From contig JAAXJC010000046.1 of the NCBI GenBank assembly GCA_012270045.1, positions 1 to 38,624 of the forward strand: a DNA stretch of 38,624 bases, given 5' to 3'. The stretch comes from Luminiphilus sp. (GTDB lineage Bacteria; Pseudomonadota; Gammaproteobacteria; Pseudomonadales; Halieaceae). Positions 1-8,809 of the stretch are shown here, piece after piece. Position 1 is the stretch's first letter. Every line of letters begins with the position of its first letter. The translations under genes and the position numbers were made by a program. The notes beneath the pieces are model-generated. The model searched no databases. It saw only the letters and a program-made list of their open reading frames with translations, and was not told the origin of the DNA.

Positions 1-1
1 G

Positions 2-310
2 CTACCTACCCTGACCACATTGCTGGACTACACCGCCCGGGCCATGCCCTTCGGCGCCGGGGGTTCGCTCAGCAACGATGAGGTGTTCGCAGTCACCGCC
101 TACCTGCTGCACCTGGGCGGCGTGGTGGATGGCGAGTTTGTACTCGATCGATCAAGTGCCGAACTGGCCCAGCAACGATTACCCAATCGCAATGGCTTCA
201 GCACCGACCATGGTCTGTGGCCGGGAGCCGCTGCGGTCAATGGCGGCATGGGCAACGGTGGTATCCCTGAGCCCGACAGCACGCGCTGCATGGTTGGCTG
301 TGACCCCTGA
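2..310 (+). CDS. C-terminal part of a SoxD/SorB-like c-type cytochrome (5' end outside window)
   Basis: Open from the window edge, about 102 residues to TGA at 308-310. The segment ARAMPFGAGGSLSNDEVFAV, followed by TAYLLHLGG and then LPNRNGF, is the characteristic C-terminal portion of the cytochrome c subunit of sulfite dehydrogenases (SoxD/SorB type): the Met in RAMPF fits the axial heme ligand and the DEVFAVTAYLLHL helix is the last helix of the cytochrome c fold. The CxxCH heme site must lie upstream of the window. Such proteins are periplasmic and pass electrons from a molybdenum oxidoreductase to the respiratory chain. The tail after NRNGF is longer than I expect, glycine-rich, and ends with two Cys. 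The partner molybdoenzyme is not visible, so the substrate is inferred. Confidence 0.7.
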   Translation, partial: LPTLTTLLDYTARAMPFGAGGSLSNDEVFAVTAYLLHLGGVVDGEFVLDRSSAELAQQRLPNRNGFSTDHGLWPGAAAVNGGMGNGGIPEPDSTRCMVGCDP

Positions 311-329
311 TCCGGGAAGCCGGCAGGGG

Positions 330-1601
330 ATGACCGGTGCTTCCAGGGGCGTATCCCTGTATGTGCTTTTGCTACTGACCTTACTGCACACCCTGAGTCT
401 GACCGATCGGTTCCTCATTGCCGCCTTCGGCACCCAGATATCCCTGGACCTGGGGCTGTCCAACCAGCAGTTCGGGTTTGTGACGGGCCTGGCCTTCACC
501 CTGTTTTATGCGACCACCGGACCCCTGGCGGGTTTGATGGTGGACCGCTTTGGACCAGGCCGGTTGCTGGGGCTGGGTGTGCTGGTGTGGAGTGCCATGA
601 CCGGTCTGACCGGCGGCGCTAAAAGCATCACCTGACTCGGTCTGCCCCGCACCCGGGTGGGTGTGGGGGAGGCCATCCTGATTCCCGCGGCTTCCAAGAT
701 TCTCAGTGCCCGATTTGATGATCGCCACAGCGCCACTGTATTCGGACTGTTTTTTATGGGTGGGCACCTGGGCGTGGGCCTGGCCTACCGCCTGGGGGGG
801 AGTCAGTCCTTCGCCGGTGAGCCGCTGGTTTGGCGCGAGGTGTTTTTGGGGCTGGGCGCCCTGGGCCTCTGTCTGGGGCTGCTGGTCTGGCTGTCCGTCC
901 GCTGGCTGGGCGTGAGCGCCGCGACGGCGGCCAATGATGGCGATCGGGCAAGTCTGATCATCCTGGTCCGGACCCTGATGGCGACCCTGGCTGAGAGCAG
1001 GCGACTGCAGCTTGCCCTGCTGGGCTTGGCACTGGTCCACGTCCTGTACGCGGGGATGCAGTTTCTGCAAATCTGGCTGGTCCAGGACAAGGGACTGGCG
1101 CCGGGCGAGGCCTCAGCCCTGTACGGTCGCGTCCATCTGATGACGGCTATACCCGCCTCCCTGCTGGGAGGTATCGCCGCCGATCAGTTGGCCCGACGAC
1201 TGGCTGTTTCCAGGGCGCTGTTTGTGGCTGGAGTGATACTACTGTGCCTGCCGTTGATCATTGCCTTCCGTCTGTCGCCAGCCGACTCGCCGCTGTTTAT
1301 ACCGGGCATGGTCATCAGCGTCTTTGCCTTCAGTTTTCCCTACGGGGCGATGATCGCACTGGTGGTGGCGGAGGCTCCCGAGTCCATCAAGGCCCTGGTG
1401 ATGGCGGCCGCCCTGTTTCTGGCCAACGTCGGTGTCATCGGCCTGGGTACTTTCCTGCTCGGCGCTGGCGCCGACTGGATGGCGGCCGCTGACATATCGG
1501 CTCCCATGACCCGGGCGTTGCTGGCTGCCGATGGCCTGCTGGTGCTGGCGGCGGTGGTATTCCTGCTGTTACACAGGGCCATCAACCGGCGTCGGGATTA
1601 G
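330..1601 (+). pseudogene. MFS transporter gene interrupted by an in-frame TGA at 633-635
   Basis: ATG at 330, 19 bases after the cytochrome stop, opens an MFS protein with LYVLLLLTLLHTLSLTDRF as the first membrane segment and FYATTGPLAGLMVDRFG as the MFS motif-A loop. Translation stops at TGA 633-635 after 101 residues, but the same frame continues at once with LGLPRTRVGVGEA, the conserved TM4 region of Spinster-type MFS proteins, and runs to TAG at 1599-1601. The two halves give about 423 codons, normal for the family, with no frameshift. The family usually has an aromatic residue at this point, so TGG to TGA is the simplest change. Either a recent pseudogene or a sequencing error; a GTG at 657 could restart a 314-residue fragment lacking the first helices. 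Its stop overlaps the convergent peptidase gene by 4 bases. Confidence 0.75.
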
Positions 1602-2545
1602 GCCCCGGCGAATTGGTCGGTGGCGCGTACCAGTGCCGCCGTATTTTCGGGATCAAAAGCCGAGTGTCCCGCCTCCTGCACCAGCTGAAACTGGGCCTCT
1701 GGCCAGGCCCTGTGCAGGTCCCAGGCGGTAACCGGCGGGCAGACCACGTCGTAGCGTCCCTGGACAATGACGCAGGGTATGTGGCGTATGCGTCCGATAT
1801 TTTCCAGCAGCTGGTTGGGCGTTTCGAAAAATCCGCCGTTGATGAAGTAATGGCATTCAATGCGCGCCATGGCCAGCGCGGCGGCGGGTGCGTCCAGCTT
1901 GTCCATAAAATCCTTGTTCTGCACCAGGAAGCTGGCCGAGGCCTCCCACACTGACCAGGCCCTGGCGGCCGCGAGCCGCGTGCTTTCATCGTCGCTGGTT
2001 AAACGACGGTGGAAAGCCTGCAACAGGTTGTCCCGTTCGGCTTCCGGGATGGGGGCCAGGTAGGACTGCCAGCTGTCGGGGTAGAGTTCACTGGCGCCGT
2101 GCTGGTAGAACCAGTGGATCTCCTGGGGACGCAGCAGGAATATGCCCCGCAGTACCAGTTCCGTGACCACCTCGGGGTGGGCCTGGGCATAGGCAAGGGC
2201 GAGGGTACTGCCCCAGGAGCCGCCAAAAACCAGCCAGCGTTCGATGCCCAGTTCCCTGCGCAGCTGTTCCATGTCGGCGACCAGGTGCCAGGTGGTGTTG
2301 GCCTCCAGTGACGCATGGGGTCGGGACTGGCCGCAACCCCGCTGGTCAAACACCACAATGCGATAGCGCTGGGGGTCGAAGAACTGGCGCGCTTCCGGGG
2401 AAGAACCGCCACCGGGGCCGCCGTGGACAAATACACAGGGCTTGCCCTCGGGGTTACCCGACTCTTCAAAATAGATTTCGTGGCCGTCACCGACGTCCAG
2501 CCAGCCGCTGCGGTAGGGTTCAATGGCGGGGTACAGGCTGGTCAT
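1598..2545 (-). CDS. pip: Prolyl iminopeptidase (alpha/beta hydrolase, MEROPS S33)
   Basis: 315 residues, the usual length of the bacterial monomeric enzyme that removes N-terminal proline from peptides in the cytoplasm. The oxyanion-hole motif HGGPGGG is at residues 41-47, the nucleophile elbow GGSWGS puts Ser at 110, and the other triad members are Asp266 in GRYDVVCPP and His294 in EAGHSAFD. The spacing matches the Ser/Asp/His triad of the Serratia and Xanthomonas enzymes. No signal peptide is present. The ATG at 2545 is followed directly by the typical N-terminus (LYPAIEPYRSGWLDV). The 3' end overlaps the MFS reading frame by 4 bases in convergent orientation. It is separated by 183 bases from the flavoprotein gene upstream on the same strand, so co-transcription is uncertain. 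Confidence 0.95.
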   Translation of the reverse strand: MTSLYPAIEPYRSGWLDVGDGHEIYFEESGNPEGKPCVFVHGGPGGGSSPEARQFFDPQRYRIVVFDQRGCGQSRPHASLEANTTWHLVADMEQLRRELGIERWLVFGGSWGSTLALAYAQAHPEVVTELVLRGIFLLRPQEIHWFYQHGASELYPDSWQSYLAPIPEAERDNLLQAFHRRLTSDDESTRLAAARAWSVWEASASFLVQNKDFMDKLDAPAAALAMARIECHYFINGGFFETPNQLLENIGRIRHIPCVIVQGRYDVVCPPVTAWDLHRAWPEAQFQLVQEAGHSAFDPENTAALVRATDQFAGA

Positions 2546-2728
2546 GGTTACTCTCGGTTATCTGCTGACGTTGCAGGCGAATACTGAAGACCCGCTGCCG
2601 CTGTCGTCAAACTTTCTTGCGTGAATCAACCCCGCCCCAAGCGGACCTGGTAGTGGGTTGGGCCAGGACGGGTAGACTGACCTGGCTTCAGTACACATCG
2701 GGCCGGCCGCTCACGGCGGGTTTCGCTG

Positions 2729-4621
2729 TCAGGTTTCGGGTGCCCGCGCATCGGGTAGTTCGCTAACTGCTCGCCAGGCTTGGTCGATGGCGACATGGGT
2801 ATAGGCCGAGGCCCCGGCATCCGAATTGGCTATGGTGATGGCGCCGAAGGGCCGACGGGCAATTTCATGGGGCGCCTCACCCTCGGCAAAGTCGGGATCC
2901 CAAAGATCCATGTACTCATAAGAGTAGCCATGGGGCCAGCGATTCACGGTGATGGCGAGGATGTCTTCATTGACATCGAAGCCTTCGGGACCCAGCAGCC
3001 CGTCCAGGACCGTGCGCACCTCCCGTTCAAAATCCTCAAAACTCAGTTGCAACAGTTTCTGCCGGGAACCCCGTAGCTGGCTCTTGAGATCGATGGCGTC
3101 ATCCGGCGGCGAGACCGAGCCCCAGAAAACCAGCGAAACTGGTCCCGTATCGCCCATGGTGTGCCGGTACCCTCCGGTGTTGATGCCCCGGAACAGGAAG
3201 CATCGCCCGTGCAGGCGGCCGGGGAAGTTCACCGCGTCAATGCCCAGTTTATCCAGTGCCTTGGTATTCCGGATCAGGACATTGGTGAGTATCAGGGGGA
3301 TTTTTACCTGGTACTGCAAAGCTTCTTTCTGCGCTTCGGGCAGGGAAGGGCACAGGTGGGGAATAACGCTGTGGTAGCAGGCGAGTACCCCATGCCGGGC
3401 GGACAGCTTTTTAAGGCTGCCGCCTTCCACGTATCCCATGGTGACACCGGTATCAGTCTGTTCCACGCCCACGACCGTGGCGTTTAGGCGCAACCGAACC
3501 CCCTGGTTGGGTTGGTCGAGCTGGGCGTAGTCAAAGTCCGCCAGGGCCACGTTGTTTGGGGTAACCCCCGGTGCCACCCCGGGCAGCAAACGGGCGACCA
3601 TCAAACGTACCAGGCTGGCATTGCCGTCGGGCCACATGGCAACCGGATAGTCCAGTCCTTCATCGGGCCAGGGTTGGCCCAGAAGGTGGACACCGGGACT
3701 GCCGGTCCAAAGTGCCTCCGCTGCCGACAGAGCCCGGGTTTCCACGCCCCAGGCCCCGTGGGCCATATTGTGAAACAACTGCACGGCGTCCTCGGTCAAT
3801 TGTCCGTACTGGCGCAGGAAGTCGGGATAGCTGATCCCCGCCAGCAGAGTTTCAACGGCTGATTCGTCCAGCTCTGGAAACAGGTTTTCCTGCCGCCCAT
3901 AGAAGCTTTTGAGTGATGCCCGACCGGCGTCCGAGATGGGAATCAGGTCGATGGTCTCAGCTGTAAGTCGATGATCGAGGTGGCAGTTCGGTAGCAGTCG
4001 ATTGACGCCATAAGTGCTCTCGTCGAACCACATTGCCGGGCTGTTAGGGGCTTCCGTGCCGTAGTTGAAACCCATCTTGCCGCGCATCGCCTCGACATCA
4101 ACGCCGTGGCTGTCCATGAAGTCGCGGACCGTATCGCTGAACTGCCACCATTCCAGATTGTGGGTGCCCCCCAGGGACAGCACCATGCCGCCGCCCTGGT
4201 GGAATTCGTTGCGCTTGGCGTGACCACCAAAGTCGTCGTGGTTATCCAGCAGTAAAATTTTGGCGTCGTCGCCGAAGCGTTGCCGGTAGTAGTGGGCGGC
4301 GGCCAGGCCTGAAATGCCGGCGCCGACAATCACCACATCGTAGTGCTCACCGGTGTCCACAGCGTCGTCAAACTGTGCCCCTTGCCGGGCCAGAGCATGG
4401 GCCACTTCATAGGAACCCGGGTGGGAGCCGCGCATACCGGTGCGGGTGGGGGGGTAATAAGCCGGAGCTTGTGCCCCGGCGACGCTGCCAGCGGTGCCGG
4501 GATTGGCGGCGCCAAGTCGTGTGGCCAGCGCCGCGGTCAGTGCCACGCTGCTGCCCTGGACAAAGTCCCTGCGGGTGATGGCGCGCCCCATACCCAGTTG
4601 CCGGTCAGATTTTTTAGTCAT
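2729..4621 (-). CDS. Tat-exported FAD-dependent oxidoreductase, spermidine dehydrogenase-like
   Basis: 630 residues. A twin-arginine signal with RR at residues 17-18 (ITRRDF) precedes a hydrophobic Ala-rich stretch to about residue 40, so the protein is probably exported folded with its flavin. The Rossmann fold starts at about residue 94 with YDVVIVGAGISG and is followed by an acidic strand end and the FGGHAKRNEF loop, which resemble the spermidine dehydrogenase (SpdH) family in length and layout. SpdH oxidises polyamines in the periplasm, but paralogues with unknown substrates are common, so the substrate is not certain. ATG at 4621 has a GAGG ribosome site nearby. It lies 91 bases downstream of the small secreted NTF2-like gene on the same strand, consistent with an operon. 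Confidence 0.85.
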   Translation of the reverse strand: MTKKSDRQLGMGRAITRRDFVQGSSVALTAALATRLGAANPGTAGSVAGAQAPAYYPPTRTGMRGSHPGSYEVAHALARQGAQFDDAVDTGEHYDVVIVGAGISGLAAAHYYRQRFGDDAKILLLDNHDDFGGHAKRNEFHQGGGMVLSLGGTHNLEWWQFSDTVRDFMDSHGVDVEAMRGKMGFNYGTEAPNSPAMWFDESTYGVNRLLPNCHLDHRLTAETIDLIPISDAGRASLKSFYGRQENLFPELDESAVETLLAGISYPDFLRQYGQLTEDAVQLFHNMAHGAWGVETRALSAAEALWTGSPGVHLLGQPWPDEGLDYPVAMWPDGNASLVRLMVARLLPGVAPGVTPNNVALADFDYAQLDQPNQGVRLRLNATVVGVEQTDTGVTMGYVEGGSLKKLSARHGVLACYHSVIPHLCPSLPEAQKEALQYQVKIPLILTNVLIRNTKALDKLGIDAVNFPGRLHGRCFLFRGINTGGYRHTMGDTGPVSLVFWGSVSPPDDAIDLKSQLRGSRQKLLQLSFEDFEREVRTVLDGLLGPEGFDVNEDILAITVNRWPHGYSYEYMDLWDPDFAEGEAPHEIARRPFGAITIANSDAGASAYTHVAIDQAWRAVSELPDARAPET

Positions 4622-4712
4622 TGCAGGGTCCTCATCCGGTCAGTGGTTGCTGTCCTGCACCCCGGATTGCCAGGGTGTTGGGAACAGCCGCCACGAGTAT
4701 CCGTCACCCTGC

Positions 4713-5180
4713 TCACGGGCAGGGGGTGTCGGCATAGGTGGTGATTTGCCATTGGCCGTCGATCTTGTCCACGAGATACCAGCCGCAGCTGACCTCGGTC
4801 AAACCCTCCCGGTAGTAGTCTTTCCAGGTAGTCATGATGCTGGCGGTGGTGGCATTGACGTTGGTGGTCTGGGCGTCGGTCAGTTCGGCCCGCAACCACC
4901 CCTCCGCCTGCCAGCTGTCCATCGGCACCATGAGCCACTCCCTGCGGGGCGTCCTGTGGATGGCGCCATCAGAACTGTGGGTGACAATTTCCGCACTGTA
5001 GTGATCGAGGATGGCGTCGATATTATCGAAGGGCGCATCCGCCCACAGGGGACCGTAGGAGTTCTGGAACCAGCTATCGGCGCTGTCCATATCATCTGCC
5101 TGGCTGGTGACGGGCAGGGTGGTGGCGAGCAGAACAGGAATCGCCCAATGGCAGAGGCGGCTGGCAAGGGTAGGCTTCAT
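4713..5180 (-). CDS. Small secreted NTF2/SnoaL-like protein
   Basis: 155 residues from ATG at 5180. This start is preferred over one at 5222 because it begins a clean signal peptide (MKPTLASR, then a hydrophobic stretch ending LPVTSQA) and has GGGAG about 10 bases upstream. The mature part has the feel of an NTF2-like alpha/beta cone: an early helix (WADAPFDNIDAILDHY), a central strand pair, and a C-terminal strand ending WYLVDKIDGQWQITTY. I see no catalytic motif. It precedes the Tat flavoprotein gene by 91 bases, so the two periplasmic proteins may act together. The family call is by overall pattern and is moderate. Confidence 0.65.
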   Translation of the reverse strand: MKPTLASRLCHWAIPVLLATTLPVTSQADDMDSADSWFQNSYGPLWADAPFDNIDAILDHYSAEIVTHSSDGAIHRTPRREWLMVPMDSWQAEGWLRAELTDAQTTNVNATTASIMTTWKDYYREGLTEVSCGWYLVDKIDGQWQITTYADTPCP

Positions 5181-5430
5181 ATTGGTATGGCTCCCGGTTG
5201 ATGACTGGCTGGGGTAAACCATACCAGACTGGTCGGCGGCCGCGGCTTACGGCCCACGGTGCCGAATCCGCGTCAAAGCCCGATTACGTCTGGCTGGGGG
5301 TATTACAGGGGCGTGCGCAGTCGGGAGCTTTCGCACCCGCGGCCGCTCCTTGGTACATTTACCCCCTGCGAAGAGGTCGCCGCGCCTTCTGGCCGTACTT
5401 TGCAGGACAATCATCCAGTACGGACACACC

Positions 5431-6879
5431 ATGACTAAAGGTTGGAAAGGCTACAAAGCCGGTGGTTTTTACGACGAGTTGATCACTGACAAGGGTAGCC
5501 CGCGCACCGCGGCTCGGCAGGCACTGCGTTTGCTGCAGTCCCTGCCAGAGCAAGAGATGGACTCCCGCAGGCAATCGGCGGACCTCGCGATCCGGGAAAT
5601 GGGCATCTCTTTCACGGTGTATACCGAAGGCGGAAATATTGATCGCGCCTGGCCCTTCGACATCATTCCCCGCATTATCACCGGCAGGGAATGGGCTCAG
5701 GTCAGTCGTGGCCTGCAGCAGCGCAGTCGGGCCCTGAACTGCTTTATTGACGACGTCTACAACCAGCAGCGCATTCTGGCCGATGGCATTGTGCCGGCTG
5801 ACATTGTGCTGGATTCCCCCAATTTCAAAGCCCCCTGTATGGGCATGTCCCCACGCTATGGCGCCTGGGCACACATCTGCGGCAGCGATTTGGTTCGGGA
5901 CCAACGGGGCCGGTTTTTCGTTCTGGAAGACAACCTCAGGGTCCCTTCCGGGGTCTCCTACATGGTGGAAAATCGTGAAATCACCAAGCGCGTGCTGCCC
6001 GAGCTGTTCGAGAACTACAGCATCCTGCCGGTGGACGATTACCCTCTGAAGCTCTACGAGACCCTCGCCCAGCTGTCGCCGAGGCAGCGGCGACGACCCA
6101 CGGTGGTGGTGCTGACACCGGGCATCTACAACTCTGCCTATTTCGAACACGCTTTTCTGGCCCAGGGCATGGGTGCGGAACTGGTGGAGGGCACCGACCT
6201 GTTTGTGGACAGCGATGACTGTGTCTACATGCGCACCGTGGACGGCCCGGCCCGGGTGGACGTGGTGTACCGGCGCATTGACGAGGAGTTTATGGACCCG
6301 GAGGCGTTCCGGGCGGATTCCGTGCTGGGGGTCCCGGGTCTGATGCGGGCCTGGAAACAGGGCAATGTCGCCATTGCCAATGCCCCCGGCGCCGGGGTGG
6401 CCGATGACAAGGTCATTTACGCTTATGTGCCCGACATGATCCGCTACTACTTGGGAGAAAAGCCGCTGGTGAACAGCGTGCCCACCTACCTCTGCATGCG
6501 GGAAAAAGACCGGGACTATGTGCTGGCGAACCTGCCCAAGCTGGTGGTCAAGCCCGCCAATGAGTCGGGGGGTTATGGCATCATGGTCGGACCCCACAGC
6601 AGCAAGGCCACCCATCGGGAGTTTGCCAGGCTGATCGAGAAAGACCCGCGCAATTACATTGCCCAGCCCACCCTGTCCCTATCGACCGCTCCCACCTATG
6701 TCGATGGTCAGATCGAGCCCCGGCATCTGGATTTGCGGCCGTTCATCCTGCAGGGCAGGGACTGCTGGGTGACTCCGGGCGGGCTGACCCGGGTCGCGAT
6801 GAAGAAGGGCTCCCTGGTGGTTAACTCTTCCCAAGGCGGTGGCAGTAAGGACACCTGGATCGTGGAGGGCAAGGCATGA
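5431..6879 (+). CDS. Circularly permuted ATP-grasp protein (COG2308/DUF407 type)
   Basis: 482 residues from ATG at 5431; an in-frame upstream extension to 5350 is possible but the family N-terminus (YDELITDKGSPR) fits the later start, though its ribosome site is weak. Motifs: RYGAWAHICGSDLVRD and FVLEDNLRVPSGVSYMVENR in the first half, and VVKPANESGGYGIMVG, the nucleotide-binding glycine loop, in the second half, the order expected of a circularly permuted ATP-grasp. The family is predicted to form amide or peptide-like bonds using ATP; the substrate is unknown. It is the first gene of a translationally coupled set: its stop overlaps the alpha-E gene by 4 bases. The neighbouring Anbu gene supports assignment to the known ATP-grasp/alpha-E/Anbu neighbourhood. 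Confidence 0.9.
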   Translation: MTKGWKGYKAGGFYDELITDKGSPRTAARQALRLLQSLPEQEMDSRRQSADLAIREMGISFTVYTEGGNIDRAWPFDIIPRIITGREWAQVSRGLQQRSRALNCFIDDVYNQQRILADGIVPADIVLDSPNFKAPCMGMSPRYGAWAHICGSDLVRDQRGRFFVLEDNLRVPSGVSYMVENREITKRVLPELFENYSILPVDDYPLKLYETLAQLSPRQRRRPTVVVLTPGIYNSAYFEHAFLAQGMGAELVEGTDLFVDSDDCVYMRTVDGPARVDVVYRRIDEEFMDPEAFRADSVLGVPGLMRAWKQGNVAIANAPGAGVADDKVIYAYVPDMIRYYLGEKPLVNSVPTYLCMREKDRDYVLANLPKLVVKPANESGGYGIMVGPHSSKATHREFARLIEKDPRNYIAQPTLSLSTAPTYVDGQIEPRHLDLRPFILQGRDCWVTPGGLTRVAMKKGSLVVNSSQGGGSKDTWIVEGKA

Positions 6880-7814
6880 CCATGCTGTCCAGTGTTGCCG
6901 ACCGCCTGTACTGGATGTCCCGGTATCTGGAGCGTGCCGAGGATACCGCGCGGTTGGTGGCGGCCTATAACCACCTGATTATGGACATTCCCCGGGGGTC
7001 CGAGCCGCCCTGGGACATCATGATACGGATTCTGGATGCTGAGCAGGCCTTCGAAGAGCGCTACCGCACGGTCAGCGAGCAGAACGTCATCAAACTGCTG
7101 ATAGCGGACAGCCATGCACCCTGCAGCATTCCCTTCGCCATCAAATCTGCCCGGGAGAATGTGCGAACGACCCGGGACGTGCTGCCCGAGGATGCCTGGG
7201 AGTTGGTTAACGAGCTGCACCTGTACGTGGCGGAGTCGGCAAAATCCTCGGTGGGGCGCAGAAATCGCCAGACTTTCCTGGCGGAGATCATCGCCCGCTG
7301 CCAGATGATCAACGGCCTGTTACTGAGCACCCTGTCCCGGGACCATACCTATCGGTTCATCAAGCTGGGCCGTTTGCTCGAGTGCGCGGACATGGGCACC
7401 CGGGTGGTCGATGTGGGGGCCGGCGATATTCTGGATCGTGCCGGCAGTCGCGCCGCCATCGACCCTCTGCTCTGGGGGGCGCTGCTGCAGGCCCTCTCCG
7501 CCACCAGCGCCTATCGCAGGGAGGTGGGTCCCATCGTCGAACAGGACGATGTGGTGAATTTTGTCTTCGCCCAGGCTAATTTCCCCCGCTCGGTGAAATT
7601 CTGTATCGCTGGTATTCGCGAGGAGCTGACGCCCCTCAGGAATAACGAAAATGCCCTGCGGGCCATAAACCGGCTGCGCAGGCGCCTGGGTCGGCTTGGC
7701 AAAGAAGCACTGACCCGGGAAGAACTGCACGCCTTCATCGACGAGTTTCAACTGCAGCTGAATGCCTTGCATCAGTCCATCTCAGATACCTGGTTCCGGA
7801 CGGACGGGTCATGA
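6876..7814 (+). CDS. Alpha-E domain protein (COG2307/DUF403)
   Basis: 312 residues, usual size for the family. The N-terminus (LYWMSRYLERAEDTARLV, residues 11-28) carries the conserved Y-W...RYLERAE signature of alpha-E proteins, an all-helical fold that almost always accompanies circularly permuted ATP-grasp proteins. The rest is predicted helical, and there is no signal peptide or membrane segment. Start ATG overlaps the ATP-grasp stop (ATGA) and its own stop overlaps the next gene by the same 4-base arrangement, which implies translational coupling of all three genes. Its biochemical role is not established; a partner of the ATP-grasp in peptide or metabolite ligation is the usual proposal. 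Confidence 0.93.
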   Translation: MTMLSSVADRLYWMSRYLERAEDTARLVAAYNHLIMDIPRGSEPPWDIMIRILDAEQAFEERYRTVSEQNVIKLLIADSHAPCSIPFAIKSARENVRTTRDVLPEDAWELVNELHLYVAESAKSSVGRRNRQTFLAEIIARCQMINGLLLSTLSRDHTYRFIKLGRLLECADMGTRVVDVGAGDILDRAGSRAAIDPLLWGALLQALSATSAYRREVGPIVEQDDVVNFVFAQANFPRSVKFCIAGIREELTPLRNNENALRAINRLRRRLGRLGKEALTREELHAFIDEFQLQLNALHQSISDTWFRTDGS

Positions 7815-8809
7815 AGCAGTTTCACTGCCGTTGCGGCAGCGAGGTATTTTTCGACAGCCACCAGTGCCTGCAATGTGGCACCCAGTTGGGCTTCGATCCA
7901 GCCTCCCGTGCCATGGTGGCGCTTTCCGATCGGGATGACCTGCAGCGCTGTGGCAACGGCTCGAAGTATGGGGTCTGCAACTGGCTGCGCCCCGTGGCGG
8001 ATGACGAGTCTCTGTGCCTGGGGTGCCAGTTCAATCGCACCATTCCCAATCTCGACATCCCCGGTAACCCGGACTACTGGGGTGCCCTGGAAGCCAGCAA
8101 GAAGCGTCTGCTCTACACGCTACTGGACTTGGGCCTGCCCCTGGTGCCCCGCTGGCAGGACCCCGACAGGGGCTTGCTCTTTGATTTCCTCGACGATGCC
8201 CGCAGCAACCCCGACATCTACCCCGACAGCTTTGTCAGCACGGGTTATGCCGATGGTGTCATCACCATCCATGTGCTGGAGGCCGATGACGTCGCCCGGA
8301 CCCAGGTTCAGGTGGAATTAAAGGAAAACTTCCGAACCTTGTTGGGCCACTTCCGGCATGAGTCCGGTCATTACTACTGGTCCACCCTTGGGGATGCTGC
8401 CCAGCTGCGCGCCGAGTTCGATGAGGTATTTGGTGACGAGGGTACTGATTACTCCCTGGCCCTGAAGGAGTATTACCGGGATGGCCCCCCTGACAACTGG
8501 CCGGAGCAGTTCATCAGCGCTTATGCCAGCTCACACCCCGCGGAGGATTGGGCCGAGACCTGGGGCCACTACCTGCACCTGTACGATGCCCTGGAGACCG
8601 CTTCCGCCCAGGGCCTGTCCCAGGGAGATCCGGCCACCATGTCCATGGCGGAGCGCATCGCCGCCTGGCAGAGCCTGAGTATCGCCATCAATGAAGTGAA
8701 TCGCAGTATTGGCCGGGGCGATGCCTATCCCTTTGTGATCAGCCCGGCTGTCGCGGCAAAGCTGGAATTCGTCGACCGGGTCATTGCCCGGCTTCGAACA
8801 CACTGGTAA
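7811..8809 (+). CDS. Zinc-ribbon plus zincin-like metallopeptidase (COG4307/DUF2248 type)
   Basis: 332 residues. The N-terminus is rich in paired cysteines: C6, C8, C19, C22 and then C47, C56, C69, C72, suggesting one or two zinc-binding ribbons. The catalytic-looking site is HESGH at residues 183-187 (HExxH), with a further acidic helix (PAEDWAETWGHYLHL) that could supply the third ligand. This combination matches the putative zinc-binding peptidases found beside alpha-E/ATP-grasp genes. No signal peptide, so cytoplasmic. It starts within the alpha-E stop codon, and its last 29 bases overlap the 3' end of the convergent Anbu gene. Activity is predicted only. Confidence 0.88.
   Translation: MKQFHCRCGSEVFFDSHQCLQCGTQLGFDPASRAMVALSDRDDLQRCGNGSKYGVCNWLRPVADDESLCLGCQFNRTIPNLDIPGNPDYWGALEASKKRLLYTLLDLGLPLVPRWQDPDRGLLFDFLDDARSNPDIYPDSFVSTGYADGVITIHVLEADDVARTQVQVELKENFRTLLGHFRHESGHYYWSTLGDAAQLRAEFDEVFGDEGTDYSLALKEYYRDGPPDNWPEQFISAYASSHPAEDWAETWGHYLHLYDALETASAQGLSQGDPATMSMAERIAAWQSLSIAINEVNRSIGRGDAYPFVISPAVAAKLEFVDRVIARLRTHW

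Noticed and set aside
633-635. TGA read as selenocysteine in the MFS gene
   Set aside because: MFS proteins are not selenoproteins, no SECIS-like hairpin is apparent after the codon, and TGA serves as an ordinary stop in other genes here, such as the ATP-grasp and alpha-E genes.
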